A DNA stretch of 64,000 nt, from contig MJGA01000001.1 of assembly GCA_001910725.1 (NCBI GenBank), forward strand, positions 1 to 64,000, given 5' to 3'. Below, piece after piece: positions 1 to 11,799 of this stretch; positions within the stretch are counted from its first letter, which is position 1, and every line of letters begins with the position of its first letter. Made by a program: the position numbers and the translations under genes. Under the pieces are notes generated by a model. That model ran no database searches, was not told the origin of the DNA, and was given only the letters and a program-made list of their open reading frames with translations. The DNA comes from Phanerodontia chrysosporium (Eukaryota; Basidiomycota; Agaricomycetes; Polyporales; Phanerochaetaceae).

Positions 1-266
1 GCCGTCCTCGGACACCCCGCCGCCGGTGCCGCCTATGCCCGCAAGCGCGAAGACCGAGCCGAGTCGGCGCACGAGCAGCAGCCCAGAGCCGAGCGCCGCG
101 CGTCGAGCCACCATGCCACCGACACGGAGGAGGTCGCGCTCACGCCGGTCGTCGCGCCCAGCGTCGAGATGCCGCCGCCGCCGCCGTCGAGAAGGAGCGC
201 TCGCCGCTGGGGCCGGACATTGGCGACGACGAGGTCGGGGACACAGAGGAGATCTCGTTGAACTAG
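1..266 (+). CDS. 3' end of an unidentified protein (partial)
   Basis: An open frame enters from the left edge and encodes a polar, Pro/Arg/Glu-rich tail with no recognisable domain. Read from base 1 it ends at TGA 259-261. The second half looks more protein-like one frame back, ending IGDDEVGDTEEISLN at TAG 264-266. The switch near 190 is what a single missing base would produce, as in several other genes here. The acidic end resembles the cytosolic tail of a membrane or signalling protein, but that is only an impression. Confidence 0.4.
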   Translation, partial: RPRTPRRRCRLCPQARRPSRVGARAAAQSRAPRVEPPCHRHGGGRAHAGRRAQRRDAAAAAVEKERSPLGPDIGDDEVGDTEEISLN

Positions 267-815
267 GGCGTAGCTTTGCCGTATACCATCGTATCCTCGT
301 TTTGGATTGCGTCTCTTTCCGTCCAAGTCGCATGAGGAGCATTTTTCACATATGTGATGCCTGCAAATGAACTCGTTGCCTACAATAACAGTGAGCCGAC
401 CTAAGAGGCACCGTGCGCGAGACGTCAGAGTGGTATAGTTAGAAAATCATTTGGTGATGGATAACATGAAACAGATGCAGCTTCAGGAACAGCGGCCTGG
501 TCCGCGCGGTTGACCAGATGAACTTGGCCTTGAATCACAAGCAACTGTGGTGAGCTGGTCAATCGTCTTAGCTTTGGTTCATCTGCTACCCACACATTGC
601 TAGCAGTCCTCCATCGTCAGTCTAAGCAGCTCATCAGGTCGGTGCCACATCGTCTTTATCCAAGAGGCGTGGGAAAGGATCGGATAGCCGCGCATTCCTC
701 AGGTGAGCCCCACGGACGTATCAACACACCTGTGCTGGCACGAAAGCACGCGAATATCATACTCACTCTCATACTCCCATAGTCTTCTTGCTTGATATAG
801 CAGTCTCTGACCACA
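267..815. other. Intergenic, nothing seen
   Basis: Between the left partial gene and the ERG26-like gene; no frame, repeat or RNA stands out. Confidence 0.5.
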
Positions 816-2157
816 ATGTCCTCTCCGGACGCAACTTCTCCAGCTCAAGAGCGTTACTTGTGCTCGGCGGCTCCGGGTTTCTCGGGTCGTACATTGTTGA
901 TGCTCTCGTTGCGCGTGGCGAGCGACATGTGTTTGTCTACGACTTGAAGTCACCAGCATCCCAATATCAGAACGCCTCCGCAACGTATTTGACTGGGGAC
1001 TTGTGCGACTCCGCGAGATTGCCGGAAGCTCTGCAAGAGGTAACGGGATGTTGGCCATTGTACGTGGCGCGTGCTAACCGACTTTACAGGTGCAACCTAC
1101 AGTCGTCTTCCACACAATTGCGCCTGTACACGGTTCTCCGGACAAGGTTCAATACAAGGTGAATGTGGACGGACGAAAGCAGTTCTAGAGGCTTGCCGAC
1201 ACCCTTCCCTCGCTGGCAAAATCTCCAAGCTGGTATATACGTCCTCCACGGGTGTAGTATGGAAGGTTCGCGACATGGCCGGTGTCACAGAGGATAGTGT
1301 GCAACCGCCAGCTCAAGGCTACGACTCTTACCACCACACGAAAGCGATTGCGGAGCGCATGGTGTTAGAGGCCGACGGACGCAGCCTACGCACGGTCGTT
1401 ATACGCCCTTGCGGCATGACAGGGTACGCCATCATTCTTGCGCTCTGTACTCAAGTGCTCACTTCAGTCCAGACCAAGAGACCAGCAGCTCATGCACCGT
1501 CTCGACACCGTGCTGAAGCAGGGCCAGCACAAGGTCCAGATCGGCGACAACAAGAACCTGGTGGATTGGTCGTACGCAGGAAACGTTGCCGACGCGCACC
1601 TGCTCGCCGCGGACTGCCTCCCGTCCCCGGGCTCTCCGGATGCCGCGACGACACCGCATCCGGTCGCGGGCCAGGTGTTCTTCATCACGAACGGCAGCCC
1701 CCTGCCGAACTGGGACTTCACGCGCATGGTGTGGCGCGCACTCGGCGCCAGGCCAGAGGACCTCGACCGAAGAACGTCACCAAGATTCCGCGCTGGCTTG
1801 CCCTCGCCCTCGCGCATGTCGTGGAGGCCGTGTGTAGGCTGCTCGGCACGCCGACAGAGTTCACTGTTTTTGCCGTGCAGTACAGCACTGCGACGCAATG
1901 GTACAATATCGATAAGGTAAGCATATGACTGGCATTTGCGTCGTTGGGTACCATGCTCATTTACCGACAGGCCCGGCGAGTGTTAGGATACGAACCGAAA
2001 GTGTCTCTCCAGGAGGCCGTAAATCGCGCAGTCCAGGTGAGTGTGGCCCGACAGTGAGTGAGGATATTTCTCACGACTTGGATAGTGGTGGAAGGACCCA
2101 GGCTCCGCAGAATGGGCTGCGTCGCAGGATAGATCGAAACGAAAAAAGCGTGACTAG
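816..2157 (+). CDS. NAD-dependent sterol-4-alpha-carboxylate 3-dehydrogenase-like protein (3beta-HSD/epimerase fold), two frameshifts
   Basis: The N-terminal Rossmann motif LVLGGSGFLGS, the substrate strand LVYTSSTGVV, the catalytic SYHHTK (YxxxK) and the C-terminal pattern GQVFFITNGSPLPNWDF...VWRALG match the 3beta-HSD/ERG26 family, which oxidises and decarboxylates C4-carboxysterols during ergosterol synthesis. Introns fit at about 1040-1089, 1422-1465, 1918-1970 and 2038-2087; the protein ends WWKDPGSAEW...KKRD. The natural start is ATG 816 (MSSPDATSPAQERYL). The frame then slips by one base at about 860, just before the NAD motif, and again at about 1770, before NVTKIPRWLALALAH. Both slips equal one missing base, so sequence error or early decay are both possible. 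The family call is firm; membership of ERG26 rather than a related 3beta-HSD is less certain. Confidence 0.8.
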
Positions 2158-2337
2158 ATCGGTTCCTCAGATATTCGGAATATCGTACAACTCATTCATC
2201 TGGCATATCTATACGAGTACAATTTATGCGTTACAACCTGCCTTACATTGTGATTCTCTGCCTTGTAAAGTCATAATCTGCGGAGCGTCAGCATTTAGCC
2301 GTGGGAGCAAGGAAGCCGACACGGCATGCGTTACCAT

Positions 2338-2859
2338 CTATTCGGGCCGGTGTAAGGCGGGTAGCAGATGAACGAGTTGAGGCGGTCGTTGTAGTTCGTA
2401 TTGCCGTCCCCGAGGTCGTAGATACCAGGGTACTGCACGTCACTCAGGCCGTCGCCGGTGCACGAGTAGTCGCTGGTTGTGCACGCCGTCAGCCCGACAG
2501 GTCATGTGTCCTGCACATGAACGCTTACGTGTAGAGGTAGCAGATGTACCCGTTCGCGGGACCGACGGCCGAGACGTCGTTCTGGAGCTCGCCGGGGAAG
2601 ACAGTGCACTGCTCGTTCCAGAACCCGACGTTCTCGCACAGGCCAGACCAGTTCGCGTCGGTGCACGCGTACAGGTAGTTGTCGAACTGCGCCTTGCGAG
2701 CCTGTGTAGAGCCTGGGTCAGCAAGACGAAGACACGGCGAGCCAGACTCGACATGGGGTTGCACACCTCGATGGCGGCCTCGGGAACGGGAGAGGCGGCG
2801 CTGTTGCCAATGAAGGCGAGCACGATGGCGAGAGCAGCGAAGCTGAGAGTGAACTGCAT
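2338..2859 (-). CDS. Small secreted six-Cys protein, beta/gamma-crystallin-like (copy 1)
   Basis: Three exons encode about 133 residues: signal peptide MQFTLSFAALAIVLAFIGNS ending in AASP, then a mature domain with six cysteines (YACTD, GLC, EQC, YIC, YSC, FIC). CTDANWSG fits the Greek-key signature of beta/gamma-crystallins (aromatic-x4-aromatic-x-G, with Cys at the first aromatic), and NDRLNS resembles their N/D-N/D-x-x-S/T-S loop. The phase-0 intron follows the signal exon and a second falls after CYLYT. After the signal exon it differs from copy 2 by about one residue (ARKA against ARKT). At the 3' end copy 1 has CCC where copy 2 has CCCC, so the frame misses the expected TAG and runs a few codons further. 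Single-domain proteins of this fold include secreted protease inhibitors and antimicrobial proteins, but no function can be assigned. Confidence 0.85.
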
Positions 2860-2944
2860 GCTGTAAAACGACGGGGAGAGGAGAACTTGTAGGTGCGCTG
2901 AGAGAGGATTGGATCCTGCTAGCCTAGAGACCCAGTGGACCGGC

Positions 2945-2951
2945 TTTTATA
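2945..2951 (-). promoter_or_regulatory. TATA box of secreted-protein copy 1
   Basis: TATAAAA on the minus strand, 86 bp upstream of the ATG. The surrounding sequence (GGTCCACTGGGTCTCTAG, then CTCTCTCAGCGCACCTACAA) matches the promoter of copy 2. Confidence 0.7.
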
Positions 2952-2959
2952 CCATGGCT

Positions 2960-4880
2960 GGAGGAGACGACGCTCATGCACAACGAGCAGAGGTGCCGCG
3001 TATTCCATCGCCGCCTGGAGGCGTGCCGTAGGCAAACATTCCGGACCGATGAACACTTCGTCTCGCGCGTCTCGACGCGGCGCCGAGGGTCTTCGTGGCG
3101 TCCCGCCCACCTGATGGGCGGCATGGTCTCCAATGATCGGACCTGCCTAAAGGAACACACTGTGCCTGGCAGCTCCATGTGATCTGCGCTGTGCGTCTCG
3201 CGTTAACGCTGTGAACATAGTCAACGAGACGGCACTCGCGAAGTACGACGCCATGAGGCACCCATCGCCGTTGTAGCTTAGCTTGAGGTAGCTGAGAGTC
3301 CACCGCGTACGTTTACAGTGATACTCCCTTGGGAAGGCCCATTGCTCCCTCCAATAAGTCACAGCGTTCGCGGTAGACGCATGACCCAACGTGATAGTAA
3401 AATGTCACCGAACGCCCAAGTTTGTGTCTCCGGGCGCGCGTCAAGAATATGAGCGCGGAGCCGGAGAGCTGCGTCAGCTACCGCAGGTTTTGAGGGTCCG
3501 ATGTTCACTGCTTTCGTGGAGGAAAACGTTCTTCGCATGGAGAAATTCCTGTAGCAATGGTGTTCAGCTGGACGCCCCATAAGGACCGCAAACAGGAGCG
3601 TACTGAATAGATTTGAACGAATGTCCGCTGCGCCTCGGCCAGGCCTGGGGACATCTCATCCTGCGAGCAGCACTATACGGCGAGTAGCTTTGATCACCGG
3701 GGCTCGGAAAGTTTGTTCAGCACCTCAGAACCCTAGTATGTCACTCGTTCAGCCTTCTGCGGGTACTATTAGGCGTCCATCTACATCGCCCTCCACCTGA
3801 AACAGGGATCGCATGAGAGTCAGCAAGCCGCTATGCGCTCAAGAGCAGGAGGCTTACGCGTAACCGCAGATGACCGTCCGCGAGGTCACAGCGAAGTTGA
3901 TCCTGGATATCCAGAGTGTAAGCTCGTTCGTTCTCGTCGGAGGCGGTCACTCACGGTTTGGTCTGCCTGTCGTATGCCCCACAAGTAGTAGCCAATCTGG
4001 CATATTATACCCTGAATCTCGTGCTTTTTCACACTATAATATTCATGTAGAGTCGGTAGGATCGTGGCGGGTCGGTACAGACCAACTTCAAGCTTCGGGT
4101 TCGTTGTCGATCACGTCTTGGGTCTACAGGACCCCGAAGTTGCTATAAAGACCCCATGCACCACTCAAATCCCAGCTGAGGTTTTGACGCCGTAATCACT
4201 GACGCGGACGAGTCCTTGACCTCTTCCATCGCGCTCAGGCATACTAACAATACACTCGACAAAAATAGCACTTGAGAGGTGTCACTTTGAAACGCCTCGT
4301 CGAATCTATTGGGAGTGCACAAAGGCAATTCGTCTGCACGACCTTCCCCAATGGACGCTCATGCACATGCTCGCTTTTCGGCATTACACAGGTGGCGGCA
4401 CTGTCCTGGTCATCATACGTCCGTGACTGATTGCTGCGCGCACCGCCCGTCGGGAGATGTGAGATGGGCAGTGGTGAGTCTGCACTCGTAGAGTTTGAGG
4501 TCCTTTGAGATGTCGTACGACAAGTAAGTTGCTTCTTCGACGGTACTATTAACCAGAAACTAACCTCCGCACGCGCTTTACCAGTCAATAAATGAACCAC
4601 AACTTCCTGCATCATCTGAATGGTACAGCTCACTAGTCCACTCCGAATGAGACCGTCTGACCCTCAAGCAAAGCTCGACTTCCTGGGACAGTCTGATGGA
4701 GCGCTGACCATGGCCGCCCAGGGGTTGCGCGGGACGCCACGAAGTCCCTGAACGCAGGCCGACGAAGCCGCAAGGTGCGGTCGTCGCGCATTGGCGAGCG
4801 CGACGCGTGACACACGGAGCCGACGCATCCCGAGGACGCGTATGCCCAAACTGTCCTTCCTAGGACGCTCGAGCTTTCGG
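2960..4880. other. Spacer between inverted secreted-protein genes, no gene seen
   Basis: Short frames only, none with motifs or introns. It must hold the two divergent promoters at its ends. Confidence 0.5.
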
Positions 4881-4898
4881 CGCCGTTGGTCGAGGTGG

Positions 4899-4905
4899 TA
4901 TAAAG
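4899..4905 (+). promoter_or_regulatory. TATA box of secreted-protein copy 2
   Basis: TATAAAG 91 bp upstream of ATG 4990, in sequence matching the copy 1 promoter. Confidence 0.7.
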
Positions 4906-4989
4906 GCTGGTCAACTGGGTCTCTAGATCAGCAGGATCCAGTCCTCTCTCAGCGCACCTACAACCTCGCCCCTCCTCGCCGTTCACAGC

Positions 4990-5513
4990 ATGCAGCTTAC
5001 TCTCAGCTTCACTACCCTCGCCACCGTGCTCGCCTTCATTGGCAACAGCGCTGCCTCTCCCGTTCCCGAGGCCGCCATCGAGGTGTGCAACCTCCCGTCG
5101 TCTCAGCCCGCCGTATCTTCGTCGTTTGCTGACCCAGGCTCTGCACAGGCTCGCAAGACGCAGTTCGACAACTACCTGTACGCGTGCACCGACGCTAACT
5201 GGTCTGGCCTGTGCGAGAACGTCGGGTTCTGGAACGAGCAGTGCACCGTCTTCCCCGGCGAGCTCCAGAACGACGTCTCGGCCGTCGGTCCCGCGAACGG
5301 GTACATCTGCTACCTCTACACGTAAGCGTTCATGTGCAGGACACATGACCTGTCGGGCTGACGACGTGCACAAACAGCGACTACTCGTGCACCGGCGACG
5401 GCCTGAGCGATGTGCAGTACCCTGGCATCTACGACCTCGGGGACGGCAACACGAACTACAACGACCGTCTGAACTCGTTCATCTGCTATCCGCCTTACAC
5501 CGGCCCCGAATAG
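4990..5513 (+). CDS. Small secreted six-Cys protein, beta/gamma-crystallin-like (copy 2)
   Basis: This is the cleanest copy of the family. Exons are 4990-5082, 5149-5321 and 5378-5513, together 134 codons including TAG, with GT-AG introns. Exon 1 is the signal peptide (MQLTLSFTTLATVLAFIGNS, then AASPVPEAAIE). Exon 2 holds FDNYLYACTDANWSGLCENV and GELQNDVSAVGP; exon 3 holds DYSCTGDG, YPGIYDLGDGNT and NDRLNSFIC. The six cysteines suggest three disulfides, consistent with an extracellular protein. It groups with copies 1 and 8, which share GLCENV, CYLYT and a YTGP ending. Its divergent partner is copy 1. The fold call is inferred from the Greek-key-like motif; the biological role is unknown. Confidence 0.9.
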
Positions 5514-5924
5514 ATGCATCAGGTACGCCTTTCTGGGTCTCACTCGGTTGTGAGTTGCTAACCTATTCGTCATTGTCACTCAGCCCATGTCGAGTATAAT
5601 GTTATGCTCGAGGGAATAGCACAGATAAATGTCCTGGACTGGTCTCATGTACTTGTAATAAATGAAAAGCGGATTCAAGTTGCCATGCTCGAATGCTATC
5701 AGTCTCTGAAAGGCGTGACATCGGTTTGCATCACACGACAAAGAACATGAGCGCTGTGCAATTTCAAACGCAGTCCACCTATCCCTCCTTCAGCTATGGC
5801 TAGGACGTACGAATTTAACATATGACTCAATATTAGACCACCTCAGCCTCTCGGTACGCTCTATACCGCAACCCAGATAGGTGAGCTTCTGTCGTGCTAT
5901 TCGAAATGAACTCCTCAACATACC
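5514..5924. other. 3' region between convergent copies 2 and 3, nothing seen
   Basis: AT-richer than the genes; presumably holds the two transcript ends. Confidence 0.45.
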
Positions 5925-6439
5925 TTACTCGGAGCCTGAGCCCGGCAGGGAGAAACAGCTGAACGAGTTTAAGCGGTCGTTGTAGTTCGTATTACCGTCG
6001 CCAAGGTCGTCGATACCGGGATAGAGGAAGTCGAGGCCATCGTCATTGCACTCATAATTACTAAAAAGTACGTGAGTGAACCATAGAGCTACGTCGCAAT
6101 TGACGACATCCGAACTTACACATAGGCATTGCAGCCCCAGCCCTTCGGCGGACCGATGCTTGAGATGGAGTTCTGGAACTCCTCGGGAAACACGACGCAT
6201 GCCCCGTTGTCGAACCAAATGTTGTCGCAGTTCCCAGACCAGTTCGCATCTGTGCAGACGTACAGGTTTCCCCAAGGGTCGCGAGTCTGAAACTCGTGTC
6301 TGAGCTTCCTACATAAGGAGAAGGACGTATGGGAACATACCTCGAGCGCGACGTCGGGCATGGGAGAGGCAGCGCTCTTGCCTGTCAGAGAGAAGAGGAG
6401 AGTGGCGAGGAAACAGGCGACGGTGAGCGCTGGGTGCAT
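5925..6439 (-). CDS. Small secreted six-Cys protein, beta/gamma-crystallin-like (copy 3)
   Basis: The signal exon is MHPALTVACFLATLLFSLTG..., ending AASPMPDVALE. Exon 2 has WGNLYVCTDANWSGNCDNIW and EEFQNSISSIGP. Exon 3 has NYECNDDG, YPGIDDLGDGNT and NDRLNSFSC, ending GSGSE-stop. All six cysteines and both intron positions match the other copies. NCDNIW marks a second subfamily shared with copies 4, 5 and 6. Introns are GT-AG and the frame is intact. Confidence 0.88.
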
Positions 6440-6516
6440 CGGAGCAGGGGTGCGATTACGAGATGAAATCCTGCAAAGTCGAGGAGCTGGATGTTTGACC
6501 AGTCAGCTAGGTCAGG

Positions 6517-6523
6517 CTTTATA
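6517..6523 (-). promoter_or_regulatory. TATA box of secreted-protein copy 3
   Basis: TATAAAG on the minus strand, about 78 bp upstream of the ATG. Confidence 0.65.
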
Positions 6524-6529
6524 TCCTGG

Positions 6530-7525
6530 AGGAGAGGATTACGCCGGAGCTTTGGGAGTGTGCGATATATCATGATCTGGCTTGGCGTCGAGAGCAAGGA
6601 ACTATACGCACCGCATGCGTGTGAGTCTGTTGTTTGCGTCTTGCTGGATCAGTTGCTTCATAGAGTGCAGACCTCCACAGGCTTTGAACATGCGTGATCC
6701 GATGTCCGCAGGAGTCTCCTCCGGTGGGTAGGTGGGTTATGAGCGGGACGCTGGGTGTCATCGACTGGCTTGGCACGCAAGCAAAGCATGGACCTGCGGG
6801 AAGCGCGAGCAGTGCGGTGTAGGCCGTTCATGCTCGTCTGCGATACAGCGTCCTGGAAAAGACGTGAGCGATCAGCCGAACGGTACGTCCTGACGACAGC
6901 GCTGGTAACCTCTACTTCGCGCAAACATTCCGCTCCCCGAATCGAGCGAAATTGCGCTCTTGAGATCTCGTACTTGCTAAACATGATAGACAAACGTTGT
7001 CGGCGTCGAAACCAACCTGCGCCTGGAAATTGATGCGCGCAAAACGGCGCCCACAACCCGCTCTTTCGATGCGCCAGTCATGGCCACCTGTAAGCACCGA
7101 TTCCCTCATCGCCTCAGTACTGTCTGCCTACTCCGGCAAATATTGGCTGTTAGGACTGTACTGTGACCAAGGAACCACATGCAACGCCCCAACTGGACAA
7201 TCAATCCAATTATTAGCATGCCTGACGCCAAGTTGAGCTCTGGCACAGAACTAATTCAAATTGGCAATGGACAGATGAACAACTTGGGTCCAGATGATAA
7301 TCAGTGTCTCGCAAGAAAGTCACCATCGCGCAGGGTGCAGTAGGCCCAAATGGAGAGCAATGTCATCGTTGTACACAGACGAAATACAATACATTCATCG
7401 ACGGCATAAGGTCACGTCAGAGTCAGACGTTGAGCCAAAATGCGGGGCAAATCAATATGAATGCCGTGGGCTCTGTGTTTTGGTCAGTGGGGACGGAAAA
7501 ATGACATGCACCCTGATACCCTACC
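6530..7525. other. Intergenic, nothing seen
   Basis: Between the copy 3 promoter and the copy 4 stop. Short frames only. Confidence 0.45.
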
Positions 7526-8035
7526 TCACTCCTGCCCTGCTGGCCAGTAGCAGGCGAACGAATTGAGCTTGTCGTTGTAAGCAGTATTGCCATCGCCAAG
7601 GTCATAAATTCCGGGGTAGCGGAAGTCGATATAGTCGTCCGCACAGCTGTAGTCACTGCAACACGGCGCTTCCGTTAGCGATACGCGGATTGAACCCATG
7701 ATGCGACGCACGTGTACGCAAAGCAGTACCACTTGTCTGGGGGGCCGATACTCGAGATGTCGTTCTGGAACTGCTCGGGGAAGACGACGCATTTCGCGTG
7801 CTCAAACCAGATGTTGTCGCAGTCTCCGGACCAGTTGGCGTCGGTGCATACGTAGAGGTTGCCCCAAGGGCCGTCGCGGGCCTACAAACATGCGCGTCAG
7901 CTTCCGCCGCACACAGAGGACCACACAAACATGTACCTCAAGCGCGGTAGCCGCGTTCGCCAAGGGAGAGGCAGCGGCGTTGCTCGCAAGGGCCAGAGTA
8001 GCGGCGAGGAGGGTGACAGCGGATTTGAAAGACAT
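7526..8035 (-). CDS. Small secreted six-Cys protein, beta/gamma-crystallin-like (copy 4)
   Basis: The signal exon is MSFKSAVTLLAATLALASNA, then ASPLANAATALE. Exon 2 begins ARDGPWGNLYVCTDANWSG and contains HAKCVVFPEQFQND and WYCFAYT. Exon 3 has DYSCADDYIDFRYPGI, DLGDGNTAYNDKLNS and ends YWPAGQE-stop. Six cysteines and the common three-exon structure are kept. It is closest to copy 5 (both contain HAKCVV). The reading frame is intact. Confidence 0.88.
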
Positions 8036-8118
8036 TGTTGAGATGGTCAAATGGAGCCGGTTTGACTTCCAGATAAAGAGGGACAGACGATGAGGCCTGG
8101 CTGTCGAGCGAGCGAGCG

Positions 8119-8125
8119 TTTTATA
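8119..8125 (-). promoter_or_regulatory. TATA box of secreted-protein copy 4
   Basis: TATAAAA on the minus strand, 84 bp upstream of the ATG. Confidence 0.65.
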
Positions 8126-8129
8126 GCTG

Positions 8130-9483
8130 CCGGTGGAGGCTGCATCCAAGGGTCCGCCTGCTCAAGATGGTACTTCGCCTGGGCATCCTTCTGGCGGTAC
8201 CGGTCAAGCAGAAGCCGGGCGACATCAGACAGCGCGCGAGATACAGGATGGGCGCGCTGCGTCGCCGCAGCGGGAGACAAAGTTCAAAGACACCGCCGTG
8301 ACGCGCGGTCGCGAGAGGTCCGACGCTTTGCTCCGATTGTTCTAATAACACGGAAATTACCCGTGGTACTTGAGGTAAGTACTTGAGATGTGGGGTCATT
8401 ATCGGTGGAGCGAACCACGCAACAACTGTTTCCCTTACCTGGTGATTGAGGATCTTTTCCTATTGCTCTCTAATTCGTATCGCTGAAAGTGTAAAACTCT
8501 GACTGTATTAACGATTATAATGGTAATACCTGATCCAACGAATGGCGTACCAGTACTGCTCTCGTGCGCACGCATGGAGGCGTCGGCGCACCGCCCGCCG
8601 TCACGATAGTGCTTGGCGAAGCGGGGCAACGCCACATTGCACAGATCGTCAGCGCAGTCCAATGCACCGGCATCGCGGCTCCGAGTCTTGGCATGCCGGT
8701 CACGACGTATCACGTCGAGCGGCCGGCAATATCGAACGTGAACGCGTGAACAATGATTGCCTCGAACGCCTGCTTGTCTGCGATGAAGCTCGGATCTCCT
8801 GCCGCATGTCTGCCTCACGAGCGCTGTGACCGAGCGAAAAGCATCGGGTGGATGTTGTAGGGCGTCGTGAGCCCGTGATGCGGCGTCTGTGTGCATTCAG
8901 TGTCTATCTGAGCGTACCCAAGCTGAAGTTCTGCAGTTCCCGCAGCGTCGCCCGCTGTTACTTCACTTGGCGAGAGTGAGATAGATACGTGAGAGTCGCC
9001 AATCACCACCAGGCGTTGTATGTTCATGGCATATCTGTCGAACGCGCGAGGCGAGAGTGTCAAAAATTGAAGACGGGCGCTGCCCCGCTATCCCCGCGGC
9101 CGCAAATCACCGGGGCGGATCACAACAACGGACATGCCGGGCGCGGATCCGGAGTGCCAAGCACCGTAACGACAGCAGCTGCGTGCAAACCTGCTTGAGG
9201 CTATGCGTGCGGAATGCGGAATGCGACACGCTCGTTTCTCATGCCGGTGTGCACGTACGCGCTTTCAGACCCTTTGCTTTATGCCGTGCGTAGCGATAAT
9301 GAGAGAACTCAGTCATCGTGGAACATATCACGACTCAGAGGCAACTTCATTGCAAGACGTGCGTATCCGGGTCGCATGAGGGCATAACGTTACAATACAG
9401 AGCATAACCATAAGCACGACCTGAAGAGCACTATCACCTAGGTCAACAGTAGCACTTGAAAACGAATCATACTGCAATCACCT
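8130..9483. other. Intergenic, nothing seen
   Basis: Frames of 60-150 codons on both strands lack motifs and splice logic. Confidence 0.45.
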
Positions 9484-9987
9484 CTATTCAGAGCCACGGT
9501 CAAGGCAGACGAACGAGTTAATGCGGTCGTTGTAGGCGGTGTTACCGTCTCCGAGGTCGTAAATGCCGGGATAATCGAAGTCGATGAAGTCGTCCGCGCA
9601 GTTGTAGTCGCTGTCATCAGCATCAGCCAAACCATCCCGCCACATGTAGGAAGGGTGCATACGTGTAGCCCTTGCAGTACCACCGCTGCGGTGGCCCAAT
9701 GCTCGAGATGTCGTTCTGGAACTCCTCTGGAAGCACGACACACTTCGCGTGCTCGTACCAGATATTGTCGCAGTTCCCGGACCAGTTCGCGTCCGTGCAG
9801 ACGTAGAGGTTGCCCCAGGGCCCTGCACGCGCCTGAGGCAGTATATGGATTAGCACGCGTGCAAGTGCAGCAGTAACGCTGGCAGAGCTCGCACCCCGAG
9901 GTCGGCGTTGGACACGGGCGTAGCACTCGCGGTGTGCATGAGGGCCCCAGCGGTGACGAAGAGGACAAAAGCAGGCTTGAAAAACAT
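9484..9987 (-). CDS. Small secreted six-Cys protein, beta/gamma-crystallin-like (copy 5)
   Basis: The signal exon is MFFKPAFVLFVTAGALMHTA, then SATPVSNADLG. Exon 2 has ARAGPWGNLYVCTDANWSG, HAKCVVLPEEFQNDISSIGP and WYCKGYT. Exon 3 has DYNCADDFIDFDYPGI, DLGDGNTAYNDRINSFVC and ends DRGSE-stop. Introns at the family positions and six cysteines are all present. The C-terminus is shorter than in copies 1, 2 and 8. Confidence 0.88.
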
Positions 9988-10064
9988 GGCAATGAAATCG
10001 AGCAGAAGTGTAGATGCCGAAGTTCGAAGTCGACGAAGATGCTGTCTGTCCTGAGTCTTCGAGG

Positions 10065-10071
10065 CTTATAT
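10065..10071 (-). promoter_or_regulatory. TATA-like box of secreted-protein copy 5
   Basis: ATATAAG on the minus strand, about 78 bp upstream of the ATG. Confidence 0.55.
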
Positions 10072-10074
10072 GCA

Positions 10075-11700
10075 CAGGAAAACAAAGGGGCGGGGAGCAG
10101 AGACATACTTCAGAGGGAGAACACCTCGCGTAGACATCGATGCAATGAACCGGCCTCGTCACGGCCGGTTGCTCTTGCGCGGCGCGTGGGCACCGGTGGG
10201 GGCTTGGCGCACACTACCTGATCACAGAGGACAAGCTAGACATCGCCTACAGACACTGTACAGTCCAGCATAGAAGGGGTCAGCGCTCGAAACATCAGAA
10301 TTAGGTGGGACGTCGGATACCTTTTGGGCCGCTCAACAGATCTTGAGAGCTACATGCCACAGTGCTATGCATCGCTGGACAGCTCATCCACATGGGCACC
10401 GATTAGGTACCCTGCATTGAATAAGGTAGCGGATGTGAGCGCGCCGCCGAACGTCATTGGCGTGCTTGGCAAGTTCATCTAGCTGCAGCCTTGCACGAAT
10501 GGGCGGTACGAAGGCATTGCGGCACCGGTGTTTGCTCATTGCTACCTGTCAAGAGCAGGTCAGCGAACGTCGAGCGTGGGGCATCTGCATCACCTGTAGT
10601 GTCATACATTGCCGTGCACATGGCTTCGTTGTGCCTTACCCTCGCAGAACGGCCAAACGTAAAGCTTGCGAGCGCGGCTCTCCGCGCTCCTCGCTTCGGA
10701 CTGCATCGGCTCCCAGATAACCGGTCGTACTCTTTTTAATTTCCGCACATGGCTGAGAGAGAGTAGGAAACGTGAACGAGATTCAGGGCGGGTCCTATGA
10801 GAGCGATATGAGAGCGATATACTAATCTCGGGAACACGCACATGCAGTCATGAGCTCCAGAGCCTACCGCTGAACCACAGACGCATACTGAATACAATTG
10901 TACGCATGAGTCTTGGCATGTCAAGGCAAGTTCGTTGGTGACTCGGCGACCGGCCGGCGGCAGAGCAGGACCCATCACCGTCATCATACCATCACGGCAC
11001 CCGCCGGCAATCCTATCTCTGGCGCTTTGCAAAGCGGTTTGACAATCCATAATCTCTGCCCAGGCTGACTGGATTCTATTCGTCGATGGATATTTCAACG
11101 TAGTTCGGCGCACTCCTCCCTGCTGCTCAACACAGAAAGCTGTCAGATCCAACGGTGGGCAAGAGAAACACATCGTGGTGGCAGATCTCGACAACATGCC
11201 TCACAGAGCGGCTCATACCAGGTATGTTCGACCTGGCTCACCGCTGTGTGGCCTTCGTGCCCTCCGAGGCATCACGCTGCGCCACGTTTTGCGTAGGGCG
11301 CACGATGCCAAGACCGCCAGCGGCAGCGGCGCGCTGTGTCGATTATTCGCCCTTCAGGACGCCTCCTCCTCGCCAAGCCATGTCGTGACGTCCGGCGGCG
11401 CGCCCACATGGACGGACACCTTCCGGTAGCGATCCTTGCGGAGGGGCTTAGCAGGCGCACTCCGACCTGCAGCGGTGCCATGTGACGCACGGGCGAGGAT
11501 CCTGTCAATGTCAGCCCCGTGTTGCGCTGCGACAAGCGGATAACATAGCGCTATCGCTAGACTCTGCATGTTGCACTGGCCGTGCAGTATGCGATACGGT
11601 TGCGCGGGACGTACACCGCATGATTGCAGCGCGCCAGTCGGTCCTGAGTCGGATGCATACCCGGTGGTCGTAGTTCCACCGACACTGGTATGCCTATTGC
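10075..11700. other. Intergenic, nothing seen
   Basis: Divergent promoter region of copies 5 and 6 at its ends; the interior has no supported gene. Confidence 0.45.
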
Positions 11701-11707
11701 TCCTCCG

Positions 11708-11714
11708 TATAAAG
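11708..11714 (+). promoter_or_regulatory. TATA box of secreted-protein copy 6
   Basis: TATAAAG 92 bp upstream of ATG 11800. Confidence 0.65.
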
Positions 11715-11799
11715 CTCTCACTGGCTGTGGGGGTCTAAAGACAGCCGCTACTTTCTCCTCTCCCCATCTGCAGCATATCCCGCTGGAAACGCCAACAGC

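Larger units (their letters stand above)
2338..5513. repeat. Inverted duplication: arms 2338-2955 and 4890-5513 around a 1.9-kb spacer
   Basis: The two arms hold copies 1 and 2 of the secreted-protein gene in divergent orientation. Exons, both introns, 5' untranslated sequence and the TATA region align almost base for base. The spacer (about 2960-4880) has no convincing gene on either strand. Confidence 0.85.
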
